DNA from: a bacterium
GTDB lineage: Bacteria > Sumerlaeota > Sumerlaeia > MVZB01
Assembly (NCBI GenBank): GCA_021372575.1
Contig: JAJFUE010000068.1
Coordinates: 1 to 40,366, forward strand
DNA length: 40,366 nucleotides
Direction: 5' to 3'
Position numbers and translations under genes: made by a program. Every line of letters starts with the position of its first letter. The first letter of the stretch is position 1. Shown piece by piece: positions 14,667 through 22,823 of this stretch. Below the pieces are notes generated by a model. That model did no database searches. It was not told where the DNA came from and worked only from the letters and a program-made list of their open reading frames with translations.

Positions 14667-17600
14667 CTACCCCAGGATTGCCTCGAACTGCCGGCGGTTG
14701 CGGATGAGGACGGCGGTGACGTGGTCGGTGAGGGAGCGCGCCGAGCCGGCCAGGAGCGGGCGGCAGGCGCGCTCGAGGGCCTCGAGTTTTTCGCCGGCCT
14801 CCGGGATCCACGAGCGGTCGGATTCGAAGAGCAGGCGCGTGCGGTCCTCGAGCCGGCGCAGCCAGGTGTAATCGTCGCGAAGTTGTTCCGCAACCGAGGG
14901 CTCAAGCAAAATCGGTTTTTCGTTTTGCGTTGATTCCGCACCCCGCGTTCCGCGCTCCGCACTCCTGAGGAACACCGCGAGCGGGCCGAGCCCCATGAGC
15001 CCGGGGTCGCGCGCGAGGCCGCTGAGCTGGATGAACTGGGCGATGAACTCGAGATCGACGATGCCGCCGCGGCCGGTCTTGAAGTCGAGGCTCACCCAGC
15101 GCGGGATTTTCCGGGACTGCTCCATCCGCGCGCGCATCGAGCGGATCTCGGCGGCGAGATCGACCGTTTCGAGGCGCGAGACGATGCGCTCGCGCACGCC
15201 GGCCATTAATCTTCCGGCAAGCTCCAGGTCGCCGGCGATCGGGCGCAGCTTCATGATCGACTGCATCTCCCAGATCTGCGCCCGCTGGCGGAAGTAATCG
15301 AGGTAACGCCCGAGCGGCGGGACGAGCGGCGCCGAGGCGCCTTCCGGCCGCAGCCGCGCATCGACTTCGTAGGGGCGGCCTTCCTTCGTCGTGAGCGTCA
15401 GGAGCGCCATGACGCGCTCACCCAGCGAGGCGGCGGTTTCGGCGGGCGACGGCGTCCCGGCCGCAAACGATTCGTCGCACACGAAAATCAGGTCCAGATC
15501 GGTGAACTGGTTGAACTCGCGCGCGCCGAGCTTGCCCATCGCGAGGACCGCGAAGCCGCGCGGCTCCGCGCCGAGCCCCATTTCGCTCGCGGCGCGCTTC
15601 AGGACGGCCCTGACGACGAGTTCGGCCGTGAGGCACAGCCGCGCGTTGAACGTCTCGAACGAAATGAAGTTGCCCAGCTTGCCGAGGCCGGACATGAGGT
15701 GCTCGAAGCGTTTGAACCGGCTGAGGCCGCGCGCGAACGCGTCGTCGCTGTCGGCCGTCGCGCTCCAGCGCTCGAGCCGCTCGCGCAGCGCCGGCTCGTC
15801 CGCGCCGCGCGAGATCTCCGTCGGCTCGTAGAGGTAATCGAACAGCTCGGGGTGCGCGATCATCGTGCGCGCGAGCACGTTGCCCGAGCCCATCGCGAGA
15901 AAAAGCAGGTCGAACAGCGGCCCGTTGCGCAGCAGGATTTCGTAGTAGCCGGCGAGCGAACCCGACGCGACGAGAAACGACTCGAAGTTGGCCAGTGCAA
16001 TCTCTGGCTGCGGGTTTGCGCGCGCCAGCTCGAGCAGGCGCGGCAGAATCTGCGCCCACGCGCGGCGGCCTTCGAGCGTCAGGTAATGCCGGCCGAGGCC
16101 GCTCAGCCGGCGCAGCATCTTGAGCGCGCTCGGCGAGGCCAGGCCAAACGCGGCCAGGTGCGGCAGGACCGTGGCCTCGGGCTCGCCCGACAGGATCAGC
16201 GCGGCCGCGCGCGCCGATGGCGCGTCGCGCGCGGCGCTGTCATCGACCGCCATGAAGAATTCGGTGAACGCCTTGTGCACGCGCGCCGAGATTGCGTTCC
16301 AGCGCTCCATGAGCTTGTCGCCGGATGCAATCCCGCAGCGCCCCGCAAGCAGCCCGAGCTCGCGCGGGTCGGCCGGGAGCATGTGCGTCTGGCGCAGGTT
16401 GGTCATTTGCAGCCGGTGCTCGACCGTGCGCAGGAAGACGTAATCCTCGGCCTCCTGGCGCGCCTGCGCGGTCGGGATCAGGCCGGCGTTGGCGAGCGCG
16501 CTCAGCGCCTCGATCGTGCTTTGCGCCCACAGCGCCGGCTGGCCTTCGCCGTGCAGCATCTGCTGCGTCTGGACGAGGAACTCGATCTCGCGGATGCCGC
16601 CCGTGCCGCGCTTGATCTCGCGGTGCGCGGCGTCGCGCGTCGCGACCACGTGGTCGATGCTCTGCTTGAGCTCGCGCATTTTCTGGACGAGGCGCCCCTT
16701 GTGCAGCGGGTCGTAAATGAGCGGACGCGTCATTGCCGAAAAGCGCCGCCCCAGGTCGGCATCGCCGGCGACGGGGCGCGCCTTGAGCAGCGCCAGCCGC
16801 TCCCACGGGTGCGCCTGCGTCTCGTAATAGAATTCGTATCCGTCGATCGAGCGCACGAGCGGCCCGCTGGCGCCCTCGGGCCGCAGCCGCATATCGACGC
16901 GGTAAAACGAGCCCTCGTCGGTCGGGTTCATCAAATAAGCAAGCAGTTCCTCGGCGAGCCGCGTGAAGAACTCGTGGTTGGTGACCGCGTGGCTGCCGTC
17001 GGCGCGGCCGCGCGTGTTGCCCTCGGCGCCATACACGAACAGCAGATCAATGTCGGACGAGAAATTGAGCTCGCGTCCGCCGAGCTTGCCCATGCCGATG
17101 ATCGCGAACGGGACACAACCCTTTTCGTGCTCGATGAGCGGCTCGCCGTGGCGCGCGACAATCGCCGGCATGAGCTCGTTGATCGCCCACTGCAGCGTCG
17201 CCGAGGCGAGGTCCGAAAGCTCGCGCGCCATGCCGAGCTCGTCCGAGTGTTTCATCAAGCGGCGCAGCGCAAGCCGCATCAACTCGCGGCGGTGGCAGTG
17301 GATCGATTCCACGCGGCGCGCCTCGGGCTCGCGGATGCCCGACACGGCGCGCGAAAACTCGGCAAGGAACGTCTCGACGGTTCGCGCCTCGCCGATCTTC
17401 TGGATCCGCAGCCAATCAAGGTTGTTCGAATGGCGCACGAGCAGGTCGGCCATGAACTGCGACGCGCCCATGGCGGTTGCGAGGCGCTTGAGCAGCGGAT
17501 GCGGAAACGAGGCGATCTCGGCTGCCGGATCCGCCGGCCGGCGCGATTCCGCAAGCCGGATCAGACCCACCAGCGCGGCATCCGGCGAAACGTCCGTCGC

Positions 17601-17789
17601 GAGGAGCGCAAGGAGTTTGTTGAGGAGATCGGGATAAGCGATCAAGGGCTGAAGCAGTCGCGCGGCGGTCGCTGGATCGTGAAAGCCGAGCTCGGCCAGC
17701 GGCTCCGCGGCGTCCGCGCCCCCAACCAGCGCCGAAACGGCGCGCCCGACCTGCTCGGATCTAGTTTTGCCGGTTAATCTTTTCATCAT
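14667..17789 (-). CDS. glnE: Glutamine synthetase adenylyltransferase / adenylyl-removing enzyme
   Basis: 1040 aa, about 90 longer than the E. coli enzyme. Both nucleotidyltransferase halves are present: 'GMGKLGGRELNFSSDIDLLF' (about 228-247) for deadenylylation and 'AMGKLGAREFNQFTDLDLIF' (about 748-767) for adenylylation of GlnA, each with the DxD metal pair. Further signatures include 'DMRLRPEGASGPLV' and 'DARLRPEGASAPLV'. It normally responds to PII and glutamine; neither partner is in the window. Two oddities: the start ATGATG lies inside an NTTCATC heptad array, and residues encoded by 14932-14966 ('RSAERGTRGAES') are a heptad repeat inserted in the C-terminal domain without breaking the frame. 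Confidence 0.95.
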   Translation of the reverse strand: MMKRLTGKTRSEQVGRAVSALVGGADAAEPLAELGFHDPATAARLLQPLIAYPDLLNKLLALLATDVSPDAALVGLIRLAESRRPADPAAEIASFPHPLLKRLATAMGASQFMADLLVRHSNNLDWLRIQKIGEARTVETFLAEFSRAVSGIREPEARRVESIHCHRRELMRLALRRLMKHSDELGMARELSDLASATLQWAINELMPAIVARHGEPLIEHEKGCVPFAIIGMGKLGGRELNFSSDIDLLFVYGAEGNTRGRADGSHAVTNHEFFTRLAEELLAYLMNPTDEGSFYRVDMRLRPEGASGPLVRSIDGYEFYYETQAHPWERLALLKARPVAGDADLGRRFSAMTRPLIYDPLHKGRLVQKMRELKQSIDHVVATRDAAHREIKRGTGGIREIEFLVQTQQMLHGEGQPALWAQSTIEALSALANAGLIPTAQARQEAEDYVFLRTVEHRLQMTNLRQTHMLPADPRELGLLAGRCGIASGDKLMERWNAISARVHKAFTEFFMAVDDSAARDAPSARAAALILSGEPEATVLPHLAAFGLASPSALKMLRRLSGLGRHYLTLEGRRAWAQILPRLLELARANPQPEIALANFESFLVASGSLAGYYEILLRNGPLFDLLFLAMGSGNVLARTMIAHPELFDYLYEPTEISRGADEPALRERLERWSATADSDDAFARGLSRFKRFEHLMSGLGKLGNFISFETFNARLCLTAELVVRAVLKRAASEMGLGAEPRGFAVLAMGKLGAREFNQFTDLDLIFVCDESFAAGTPSPAETAASLGERVMALLTLTTKEGRPYEVDARLRPEGASAPLVPPLGRYLDYFRQRAQIWEMQSIMKLRPIAGDLELAGRLMAGVRERIVSRLETVDLAAEIRSMRARMEQSRKIPRWVSLDFKTGRGGIVDLEFIAQFIQLSGLARDPGLMGLGPLAVFLRSAERGTRGAESTQNEKPILLEPSVAEQLRDDYTWLRRLEDRTRLLFESDRSWIPEAGEKLEALERACRPLLAGSARSLTDHVTAVLIRNRRQFEAILG
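14932..14966. repeat. Five in-frame heptads inside glnE
   Basis: GATTCCG CACCCCG CGTTCCG CGCTCCG CACTCCT on the + strand. Read in frame on the minus strand it adds an Arg/Gly/Ala/Ser-rich loop to GlnE. Confidence 0.85.
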
Positions 17790-17836
17790 TCATCATTCAG
17801 CATTGATTTCTCATCTTTCATCTTTCATCTCTCAGC
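17781..17836. repeat. Eight phased heptads containing the glnE start codon
   Basis: TTTCATC ATTCATC ATTCAGC ATTGATT TCTCATC TTTCATC TTTCATC TCTCAGC: eight consecutive 7-nt units with no slippage. The first two provide the glnE ATGATG on the minus strand, and the whole block is its 5' leader. Confidence 0.95.
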
Positions 17837-17888
17837 GCTCTGCCTTAGACTGATTCTGCCGACTCCGCCGGGTCTCGGCAAGTATTGC

Positions 17889-19088
17889 ATGCTCAACACC
17901 CGTCAACAAGTCATCAACCGCGTCCTCGAACTGATCGATATGACTTTTCTGGACGACACGCTGCTGCAGAAGCCGGCGTGTTTCGGCGTGGCCGTGACGA
18001 CCCTGTGCAACCTGCGCTGCCCCTACTGCGTGCGCGAGGCGCTCGGCGCCAAGGAAAACCTGCACATGGACTACGACGCGTTCGCCCGTCATATCGGCGA
18101 CATCAAGACCGCCCGGCGCGTCAGCCTGTTCGGCCTCGGCGAACCGTTCCTGAACCCGCGTTTCTTCGATTTCGTCAAGCTCTGCAAGGACGCCGGCGTC
18201 TATGTCGCGACCTCGACGCACGGGATGAGTTTGAAACCCGAAGTGCGCGAGAAGCTCGTCGATCTGCAACTCGACGAGCTCAACGTTTCGATGGACGCCA
18301 CCGAGAAGAAGTTGTTCGAGACGCTGCGGCTGGGTGCGAACTTCGACACGGTCGTCGGGCAGGTGACGGCGCTCGCCGAGCTCAAGCGCGCGCGCGGTGT
18401 GCCCAACCCGATGATCGCGATCAACATGGTCCTGCACGCCCACAACGTCGAGCAGGCCCCCGACATGATCCGGCTCGCCAAAAAGATGGACTGCCAGTCG
18501 GTGTCGTTCTCGAGCGCGGTGATCTACCGGCCCGAGGACGAGTCAATCAACGTGCTCGACACGCCGCGCCTCGAAAAGGCGCTCGAGGCGGCGCGGCGCA
18601 TGGGCGAGCGGCTCGGCATCGACATGTTCTTCTGGCGCCAGAAGGCCTTCGGCGCGCGCCCCGACATCTACCAGGCCGGCGCGGCCTACGGCTGCGGCCA
18701 GCTCAACTCGACGATGATCGTCGAGCGCAACGGCAGGATGAAAACCTGCTGTTACATCGAGGAATACCAGGGCGACGCCTTTGGCGAAGGCCTGGCGGCG
18801 GCGTTCAACAACGAGTCCATGCGCAAGCTGCGGCGCGACATGATGGAAGGCCGCGTCCGGCCGGAGTGCCAGGGCTGCGTCTTCCTGCGCGAGCGCACGC
18901 CGTTCTGGATCCAGGGCAACCTCAACGAGGCCGCGCGCATCACCGAGACCAACGAACTGCTGACCGAAGACGATCGCGCCAAGCTGCGCGACCTGATCTC
19001 CGACACCGAACGGCTCAAGGAAGCGATTTACCCCGAGCACAAGACCATCGCCGCGACCGAAATCGGCGCCGAGTTCGCGAAAAAATAG
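17889..19088 (+). CDS. Radical SAM / SPASM-like protein of unknown specificity
   Basis: 399 aa. The 4Fe-4S motif is Cys40-x3-Cys44-x2-Cys47 ('TTLCNLRCPYCVREALG'), followed by the expected TIM-barrel features ('VSLFGLGEPFLNPRFFDF', 'LDELNVSMDATEKKLF'). A C-terminal cysteine cluster ('AYGCGQLNSTMIVE', 'MKTCCYIEEYQG', 'RPECQGCVFLRERTPFW') is like the SPASM region that binds extra iron-sulfur clusters. The substrate cannot be named. It starts 52 bp after the glnE heptad array with no visible Shine-Dalgarno sequence. No small peptide substrate gene is adjacent; the next genes are the zinc-ribbon-like protein and a glycosyltransferase. Confidence 0.85.
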   Translation: MLNTRQQVINRVLELIDMTFLDDTLLQKPACFGVAVTTLCNLRCPYCVREALGAKENLHMDYDAFARHIGDIKTARRVSLFGLGEPFLNPRFFDFVKLCKDAGVYVATSTHGMSLKPEVREKLVDLQLDELNVSMDATEKKLFETLRLGANFDTVVGQVTALAELKRARGVPNPMIAINMVLHAHNVEQAPDMIRLAKKMDCQSVSFSSAVIYRPEDESINVLDTPRLEKALEAARRMGERLGIDMFFWRQKAFGARPDIYQAGAAYGCGQLNSTMIVERNGRMKTCCYIEEYQGDAFGEGLAAAFNNESMRKLRRDMMEGRVRPECQGCVFLRERTPFWIQGNLNEAARITETNELLTEDDRAKLRDLISDTERLKEAIYPEHKTIAATEIGAEFAKK

Positions 19089-19093
19089 CTTTG

Positions 19094-19132
19094 TCGCAGA
19101 GGCGCAGAGACGGGCAGAGGGCGCAGAGAAGG
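19094..19132. repeat. GGCGCAGAGA-type short tandem repeat
   Basis: Four imperfect units of the CGCAGAG type between the radical SAM gene and the AT-rich gene. Unlike the other families its period wanders between 7 and 10 nt. Confidence 0.75.
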
Positions 19133-19156
19133 TTCCCCGTGAATAGGAGTCATGCG

Positions 19157-19891
19157 ATGGGCTGGCCGAAAAGAAAACGATTTTTAATCCCATCAATTTT
19201 CATCGCAGGGATTTTGATCCCGATCTTCTTTCTAACAATTAAGCAACCAAAGGTGACGAAGCTTGGAGCAGGTGGTGAGCGGTGCCCGTTTGGACATAAC
19301 GATATCGAAGCGATTCCACAAGAATATTCTTACGACAGCGATCAATTTTCACCCGCTTATCTCGGGCGTTGCAGAAAATGCGGAGCCGAATATTCTCCAA
19401 GAGAGCAATTCTGGGGTCATGAGGCGTCAAAGTTGACTGCTTTGCCGTTTGATTTCAGCTGGCCGATTGCAGAATTTCCTCTGCCAAAGGATGCCAAAAC
19501 ATCTTATACACAATTAATATATAAGGGGAAATTGCTGACAGAATTGATGTGGTTTGAGATGCCATGCTTGCCGGATGAGCTAAAGGCATTTAATGACAAA
19601 ATCAAAGCATTTGTGGCCGTGCACGTTGGCAACCGTTACAAATCAGACGAAATCTTAAATAAGTATCCCAAAGGCTATGACTTCGAGATAAAAGAGAAAA
19701 AATGCAGCGTTCAATATTTCTATATGGAAGACGACAAGAAGGCAAGATTCACGGTTTTCATAGCGAATCCCGAATTCGGCGAAATCAACAAACATGCCTA
19801 TTCAACTTCGCGTGAAGCCCCTGACTATGAGGTTGTTCATATCCCGCTGAGCCGTAGATTGCGCTCATGGATTCCATTCAATTCGGATTGA
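19157..19891 (+). CDS. AT-rich hypothetical protein with an N-terminal anchor and a zinc-ribbon-like motif
   Basis: 244 aa, not recognised. A basic N-terminus and one hydrophobic helix (about 10-28) would anchor it in the membrane. Then come CPFGH (about 44-48) and CRKCGAEY (about 72-79), a likely four-ligand zinc ribbon, followed by a soluble alpha/beta region with aromatic residues and no catalytic motif. ATG 19157 has TAGGAG upstream with 7-nt spacing. Base composition and codon use are strikingly AT-rich compared with the flanking radical SAM and glycosyltransferase genes, which points to horizontal transfer. A CGCAGAG repeat borders its 5' side. Confidence 0.6.
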   Translation: MGWPKRKRFLIPSIFIAGILIPIFFLTIKQPKVTKLGAGGERCPFGHNDIEAIPQEYSYDSDQFSPAYLGRCRKCGAEYSPREQFWGHEASKLTALPFDFSWPIAEFPLPKDAKTSYTQLIYKGKLLTELMWFEMPCLPDELKAFNDKIKAFVAVHVGNRYKSDEILNKYPKGYDFEIKEKKCSVQYFYMEDDKKARFTVFIANPEFGEINKHAYSTSREAPDYEVVHIPLSRRLRSWIPFNSD

Positions 19892-19966
19892 CTCATCAAT
19901 GCACAGGCAGGTCTCATTTTTTTTATGGCCTTGAACTCCCGGTCAGAAAACGATTATCGTCGGCAC

Positions 19967-20908
19967 ATGAGTGATGCGTCCGGCAACCGCACGTTTGGCG
20001 TGGTGATTCCGAACTGGAACGGCGCGGCGTTTATTGAGCGGTGCCTGGGGTCGGTGTTGGCCGCCGTGCGCCGCTCCGGCCGTGCGATGGAGATCATCAT
20101 CACCGACGACGCGAGCGGCGACGGCTCGGCCGACATCATCGCAAAGAGCTTCCCGTCGGTGAAATTGATCCGCTGGGACGCGAACGTCGGCTTTGGCGAG
20201 GCCGTCGGGCGCGGGATGGCTGCGGCCACGGCCGATTGGATTTTTCTGCTCAACAACGATCTCGCCCTGAAAGAAGACTTTTGCGAGCGGCTGATTTCAG
20301 TTCTCGACGCGCAACCCGATCCCAAGCGCGTCTTTGCGATCGGCGCGCGCACGCTCGATTGGGCGACCGGCGCGCCGAACCACGGCGGCCAGCTCGCGCG
20401 CTGGAAAGACGGCCTGATCATGCAGGAGCCGTTCGAGAGTGACGACGCGGCCGAGGCCGGTTTCTTCCAGGCCGGCGCGTGTTTAATCAACCGAAATAAA
20501 TTTAACGAGCTCGGCGGGTTCGCGCCGATTTTCGCCCCCGGCTATTGGGAAGATTACGACCTCGCATGGCAGGCGCGGCGGCGCGGCTGGTCGGTCATGT
20601 ACGATCCGCGCGCCAATGCGTATCATCTCGGCAAGGGCTCGATGGCCGAGCGCCTCGGCGACTACGGATTGTCATTAACATTAAAACGAAACCACCTGTT
20701 ATTCGTGTGGGCCAACCTGAGCGACACAGGCCTCCTCGCGAAGCACTTCGCATCGCTTCCCAAACTGGTCCTAAAAAAAGAAGGCCTCGCCGGCTGGGGC
20801 CGCGCTTTGATCGCAGCACTCGAGCGATTGCCTGCAGTGCTGAAACTTCGCAGAACGCGAATGGGTGTTTGCGGTAAAAGCGATCGGGAATTAATGGAAC
20901 AGAGATAA
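19967..20908 (+). CDS. Family 2 glycosyltransferase (rhamnosyltransferase-like)
   Basis: 313 aa. A GT-A fold is shown by 'VVIPNWNGAAFIERCLGSV' near the N-terminus, the nucleotide-sugar aspartates in 'IITDDASGDGSADII', 'FLLNNDLAL', and the acceptor-side 'GYWEDYDLAWQARRRGWS'. This pattern is typical of WbbL-like enzymes that build surface polysaccharide. The ATG at 19967 places the first strand 11 residues in, as in relatives; ATG 19925 is in frame and possible. No strong ribosome-binding site is seen for either. It is followed by an inverted repeat that probably ends transcription. Confidence 0.85.
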   Translation: MSDASGNRTFGVVIPNWNGAAFIERCLGSVLAAVRRSGRAMEIIITDDASGDGSADIIAKSFPSVKLIRWDANVGFGEAVGRGMAAATADWIFLLNNDLALKEDFCERLISVLDAQPDPKRVFAIGARTLDWATGAPNHGGQLARWKDGLIMQEPFESDDAAEAGFFQAGACLINRNKFNELGGFAPIFAPGYWEDYDLAWQARRRGWSVMYDPRANAYHLGKGSMAERLGDYGLSLTLKRNHLLFVWANLSDTGLLAKHFASLPKLVLKKEGLAGWGRALIAALERLPAVLKLRRTRMGVCGKSDRELMEQR

Positions 20909-20988
20909 TCCGTAATCATTCGCATGAATCCGTAGAATCCGCGTTTAATTGGACGCGGATGACGCGGATTGAAGCTGATGAATGCGGA
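20909..20988. repeat. ATCCGCGT/ACGCGGAT inverted and direct repeats between convergent genes
   Basis: ATCCGCGT and ACGCGGAT form an 8-bp stem around TTAATTGG (roughly 20937-20960), and GACGCGGATGACGCGGATT is a direct 9-nt duplication. It fills the gap between the glycosyltransferase (+) and the symporter (-) and could serve as a bidirectional stop. No T-tract is present. Confidence 0.6.
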
Positions 20989-22707
20989 TTAAGATTCCTT
21001 GGGCACAGGCGCGCAGATGAACTGGGAAGCAACGATCATTACCAGTGCGCCCATCGGGGCAAACCATGGGAACGACAGTGTGAGGTTCACCGGCTCGGGC
21101 GATCCCGGCAGCACGGCCTTGAATTGATTTAAAAAGATAATGAATAACATGAACGCGCAGACGGTGAGCGGAGCCGATGCCTTGCGCGGCAGCAGCCATG
21201 CCGCCGTGAGCATCATGATCATGCCGATCGCGACGATCGCCCACAGCGCCCACGGCTCATGCCACCTGAGCGCGAAGATCGTCAGGATGCTGAGCAGCGC
21301 GGACCATTCCATGCCCGCCGCCTGCCGCCTTAACTTCGGAATGAGCGCCATTAAAAACGTGCCGAGGATCCCGCCGGCGGTATAACCGACCACCGACAGC
21401 GCGAGCACGATCAGCAACCCGCCGCCTGAGATCACGATCTGGAACATTGATGCCATGCCGCACAAGACGACGCCCCAGAACACGACAAACAAGCGGCTGA
21501 GGCCGATCGCGGCCGCCTCGGATCGATCATCGCCGTGAGTGAGGGTAATGCGGCCGATGCGCTGCAGCATCTCGAGCGTTTGCTGCGCGAGCGCGGCCAG
21601 GATCGACTCGAGCGTGCTGATTGCCGCCGCGAAGATTCCGGCCACCATGATCCCGCCGAACACCCAGTTGACGCGGTACTTGATGAACACCGGCAGCAGG
21701 CTGTTTTCGTCCTTGTTGATCTGCGCGAGTTCCTGCGGGAGAGGCACGCCCGGCAGGCCGCTTTTTTTGTAGAACGCCCACAGCGCGACGCCGACAAACA
21801 GGCAAATCAGCATCAGCACCTGGCTCACGCTGCTCCAGATGATCGCGCGGCGCGCCTCACGCGGGCCTTTGCAGCAGAACATGCGCTGCACCATCATCTG
21901 GTCGGTGCCGTAAGCGGCCAGGCCCCCGAGCGTCGATGCGACGAGGCCGGTCAGCAGCGTGAATTCCTTGCGTGGGTCGAGGCTCAGGTCGAGCCAGTGC
22001 AGCTTGCCGGCGTCATAGGCCAGCTTCAAAATTGTGCCGACGCCGGATTCGCCGGTTGCGGTCTGGAACTGGCCGACGACGACGACCAGCGTCAACGCCG
22101 CCGAAAGCGAGAAGATGACGAACTGGATCACGTCGGTCCAGATCACGGTGCGGATGCCGCCCATGTAGGTCCACAGGATCGCGACCGCGCCGACGATCCA
22201 GATCGACATGTGAATGCTTGCGTCGCTCGGCGTGCCGCTCATGCTCAGGACCACGTTGAGCACGACGGCCGTCATGAGGACGCGCGCGCCCTGGCCCATC
22301 ATGCCGCCGGCCATGAACAGAAGGCTTGTCACGCGGCGCGCTCGCTCGCCGAGCCGGTTGCCGATGTATTCGTACGGGCTGTAGATTTCCTCGTCGTAGT
22401 AACGCGGCACGAACACGAAGCCGACGATGATGCGCGCGAGGATCGTGCCGACGCCGAGGATCGCGTACGTCATGTCGCCGGTTTCGGCCCACAAAAACGC
22501 GGGCACGCCGACGAGCGTCATCGCCGAGAGCTCGGTCGCGATGATCGAGCCGCAAATCGCATACCACGGCAGCTTGCGCCCGCCGAGGAAGAAGTCCCGG
22601 ATCGTGGCCTGCTTGCCGGCGAGCTTGCCGCCGAGCCACGTCGTGAAAATCATGTAGCCGATGATGATGACCCAGCTCGCGGGAGAAAAATGGCCGGTGA
22701 ATGACAT
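20989..22707 (-). CDS. Sodium/solute symporter (SSS family)
   Basis: 572 aa with about 13 hydrophobic helices, as usual for the family. Typical sequences are 'DFFLGGRKLPWYAICGSIIA' near residue 38, 'TELSAMTLVGVPAFLW', 'GGMMGQGARVL' and 'GGLAAYGTDQMMVQRMF', the last being the SSS signature region. It imports a small organic solute with sodium; the substrate (sugar, inositol, sialic acid or other) cannot be told. The ATG at 22707 gives a normal N-terminus. A large inverted heptad repeat (22728-22823) separates it from the permease gene upstream. Confidence 0.88.
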   Translation of the reverse strand: MSFTGHFSPASWVIIIGYMIFTTWLGGKLAGKQATIRDFFLGGRKLPWYAICGSIIATELSAMTLVGVPAFLWAETGDMTYAILGVGTILARIIVGFVFVPRYYDEEIYSPYEYIGNRLGERARRVTSLLFMAGGMMGQGARVLMTAVVLNVVLSMSGTPSDASIHMSIWIVGAVAILWTYMGGIRTVIWTDVIQFVIFSLSAALTLVVVVGQFQTATGESGVGTILKLAYDAGKLHWLDLSLDPRKEFTLLTGLVASTLGGLAAYGTDQMMVQRMFCCKGPREARRAIIWSSVSQVLMLICLFVGVALWAFYKKSGLPGVPLPQELAQINKDENSLLPVFIKYRVNWVFGGIMVAGIFAAAISTLESILAALAQQTLEMLQRIGRITLTHGDDRSEAAAIGLSRLFVVFWGVVLCGMASMFQIVISGGGLLIVLALSVVGYTAGGILGTFLMALIPKLRRQAAGMEWSALLSILTIFALRWHEPWALWAIVAIGMIMMLTAAWLLPRKASAPLTVCAFMLFIIFLNQFKAVLPGSPEPVNLTLSFPWFAPMGALVMIVASQFICAPVPKES

Positions 22708-22727
22708 GGGGTGGTCCGGGGATTGCC

Positions 22728-22823
22728 GATTTCAGATTGACGATTGACGATTGACGATTTCAATCAGGCGTCGATCGCAACTCATCCTAAATCGTCAATC
22801 GTCAATCGTAAATCGTAAATCAT
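22728..22823. repeat. Inverted pair of heptad arrays (GATTGAC / CAATCGT)
   Basis: The left arm has five heptads (GATTTCA, GATTGAC x3, GATTTCA; 22728-22762). The right arm has five complementary heptads (AAATCGT, CAATCGT x2, AAATCGT, AAATCAT; 22789-22823). The arms form a nearly perfect 33-bp stem with a 28-nt loop between the permease stop and the symporter start. The last bases of the right arm include the permease stop codon. Confidence 0.95.

Noticed and set aside
15699-17777. 692-aa open frame on the plus strand
   Set aside because: Antisense shadow of glnE; both GlnE catalytic domains are intact on the minus strand.
17781-17836. CRISPR-like array
   Set aside because: Units are 7 nt with no spacers; no cas genes are present in the window. 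The same applies to the other short tandem arrays.
17889-19088. Radical SAM protein as a RiPP maturase for the small acidic ORF at 166-354
   Set aside because: They are 17 kb apart with unrelated genes between, and no peptide gene or transporter accompanies the radical SAM gene.
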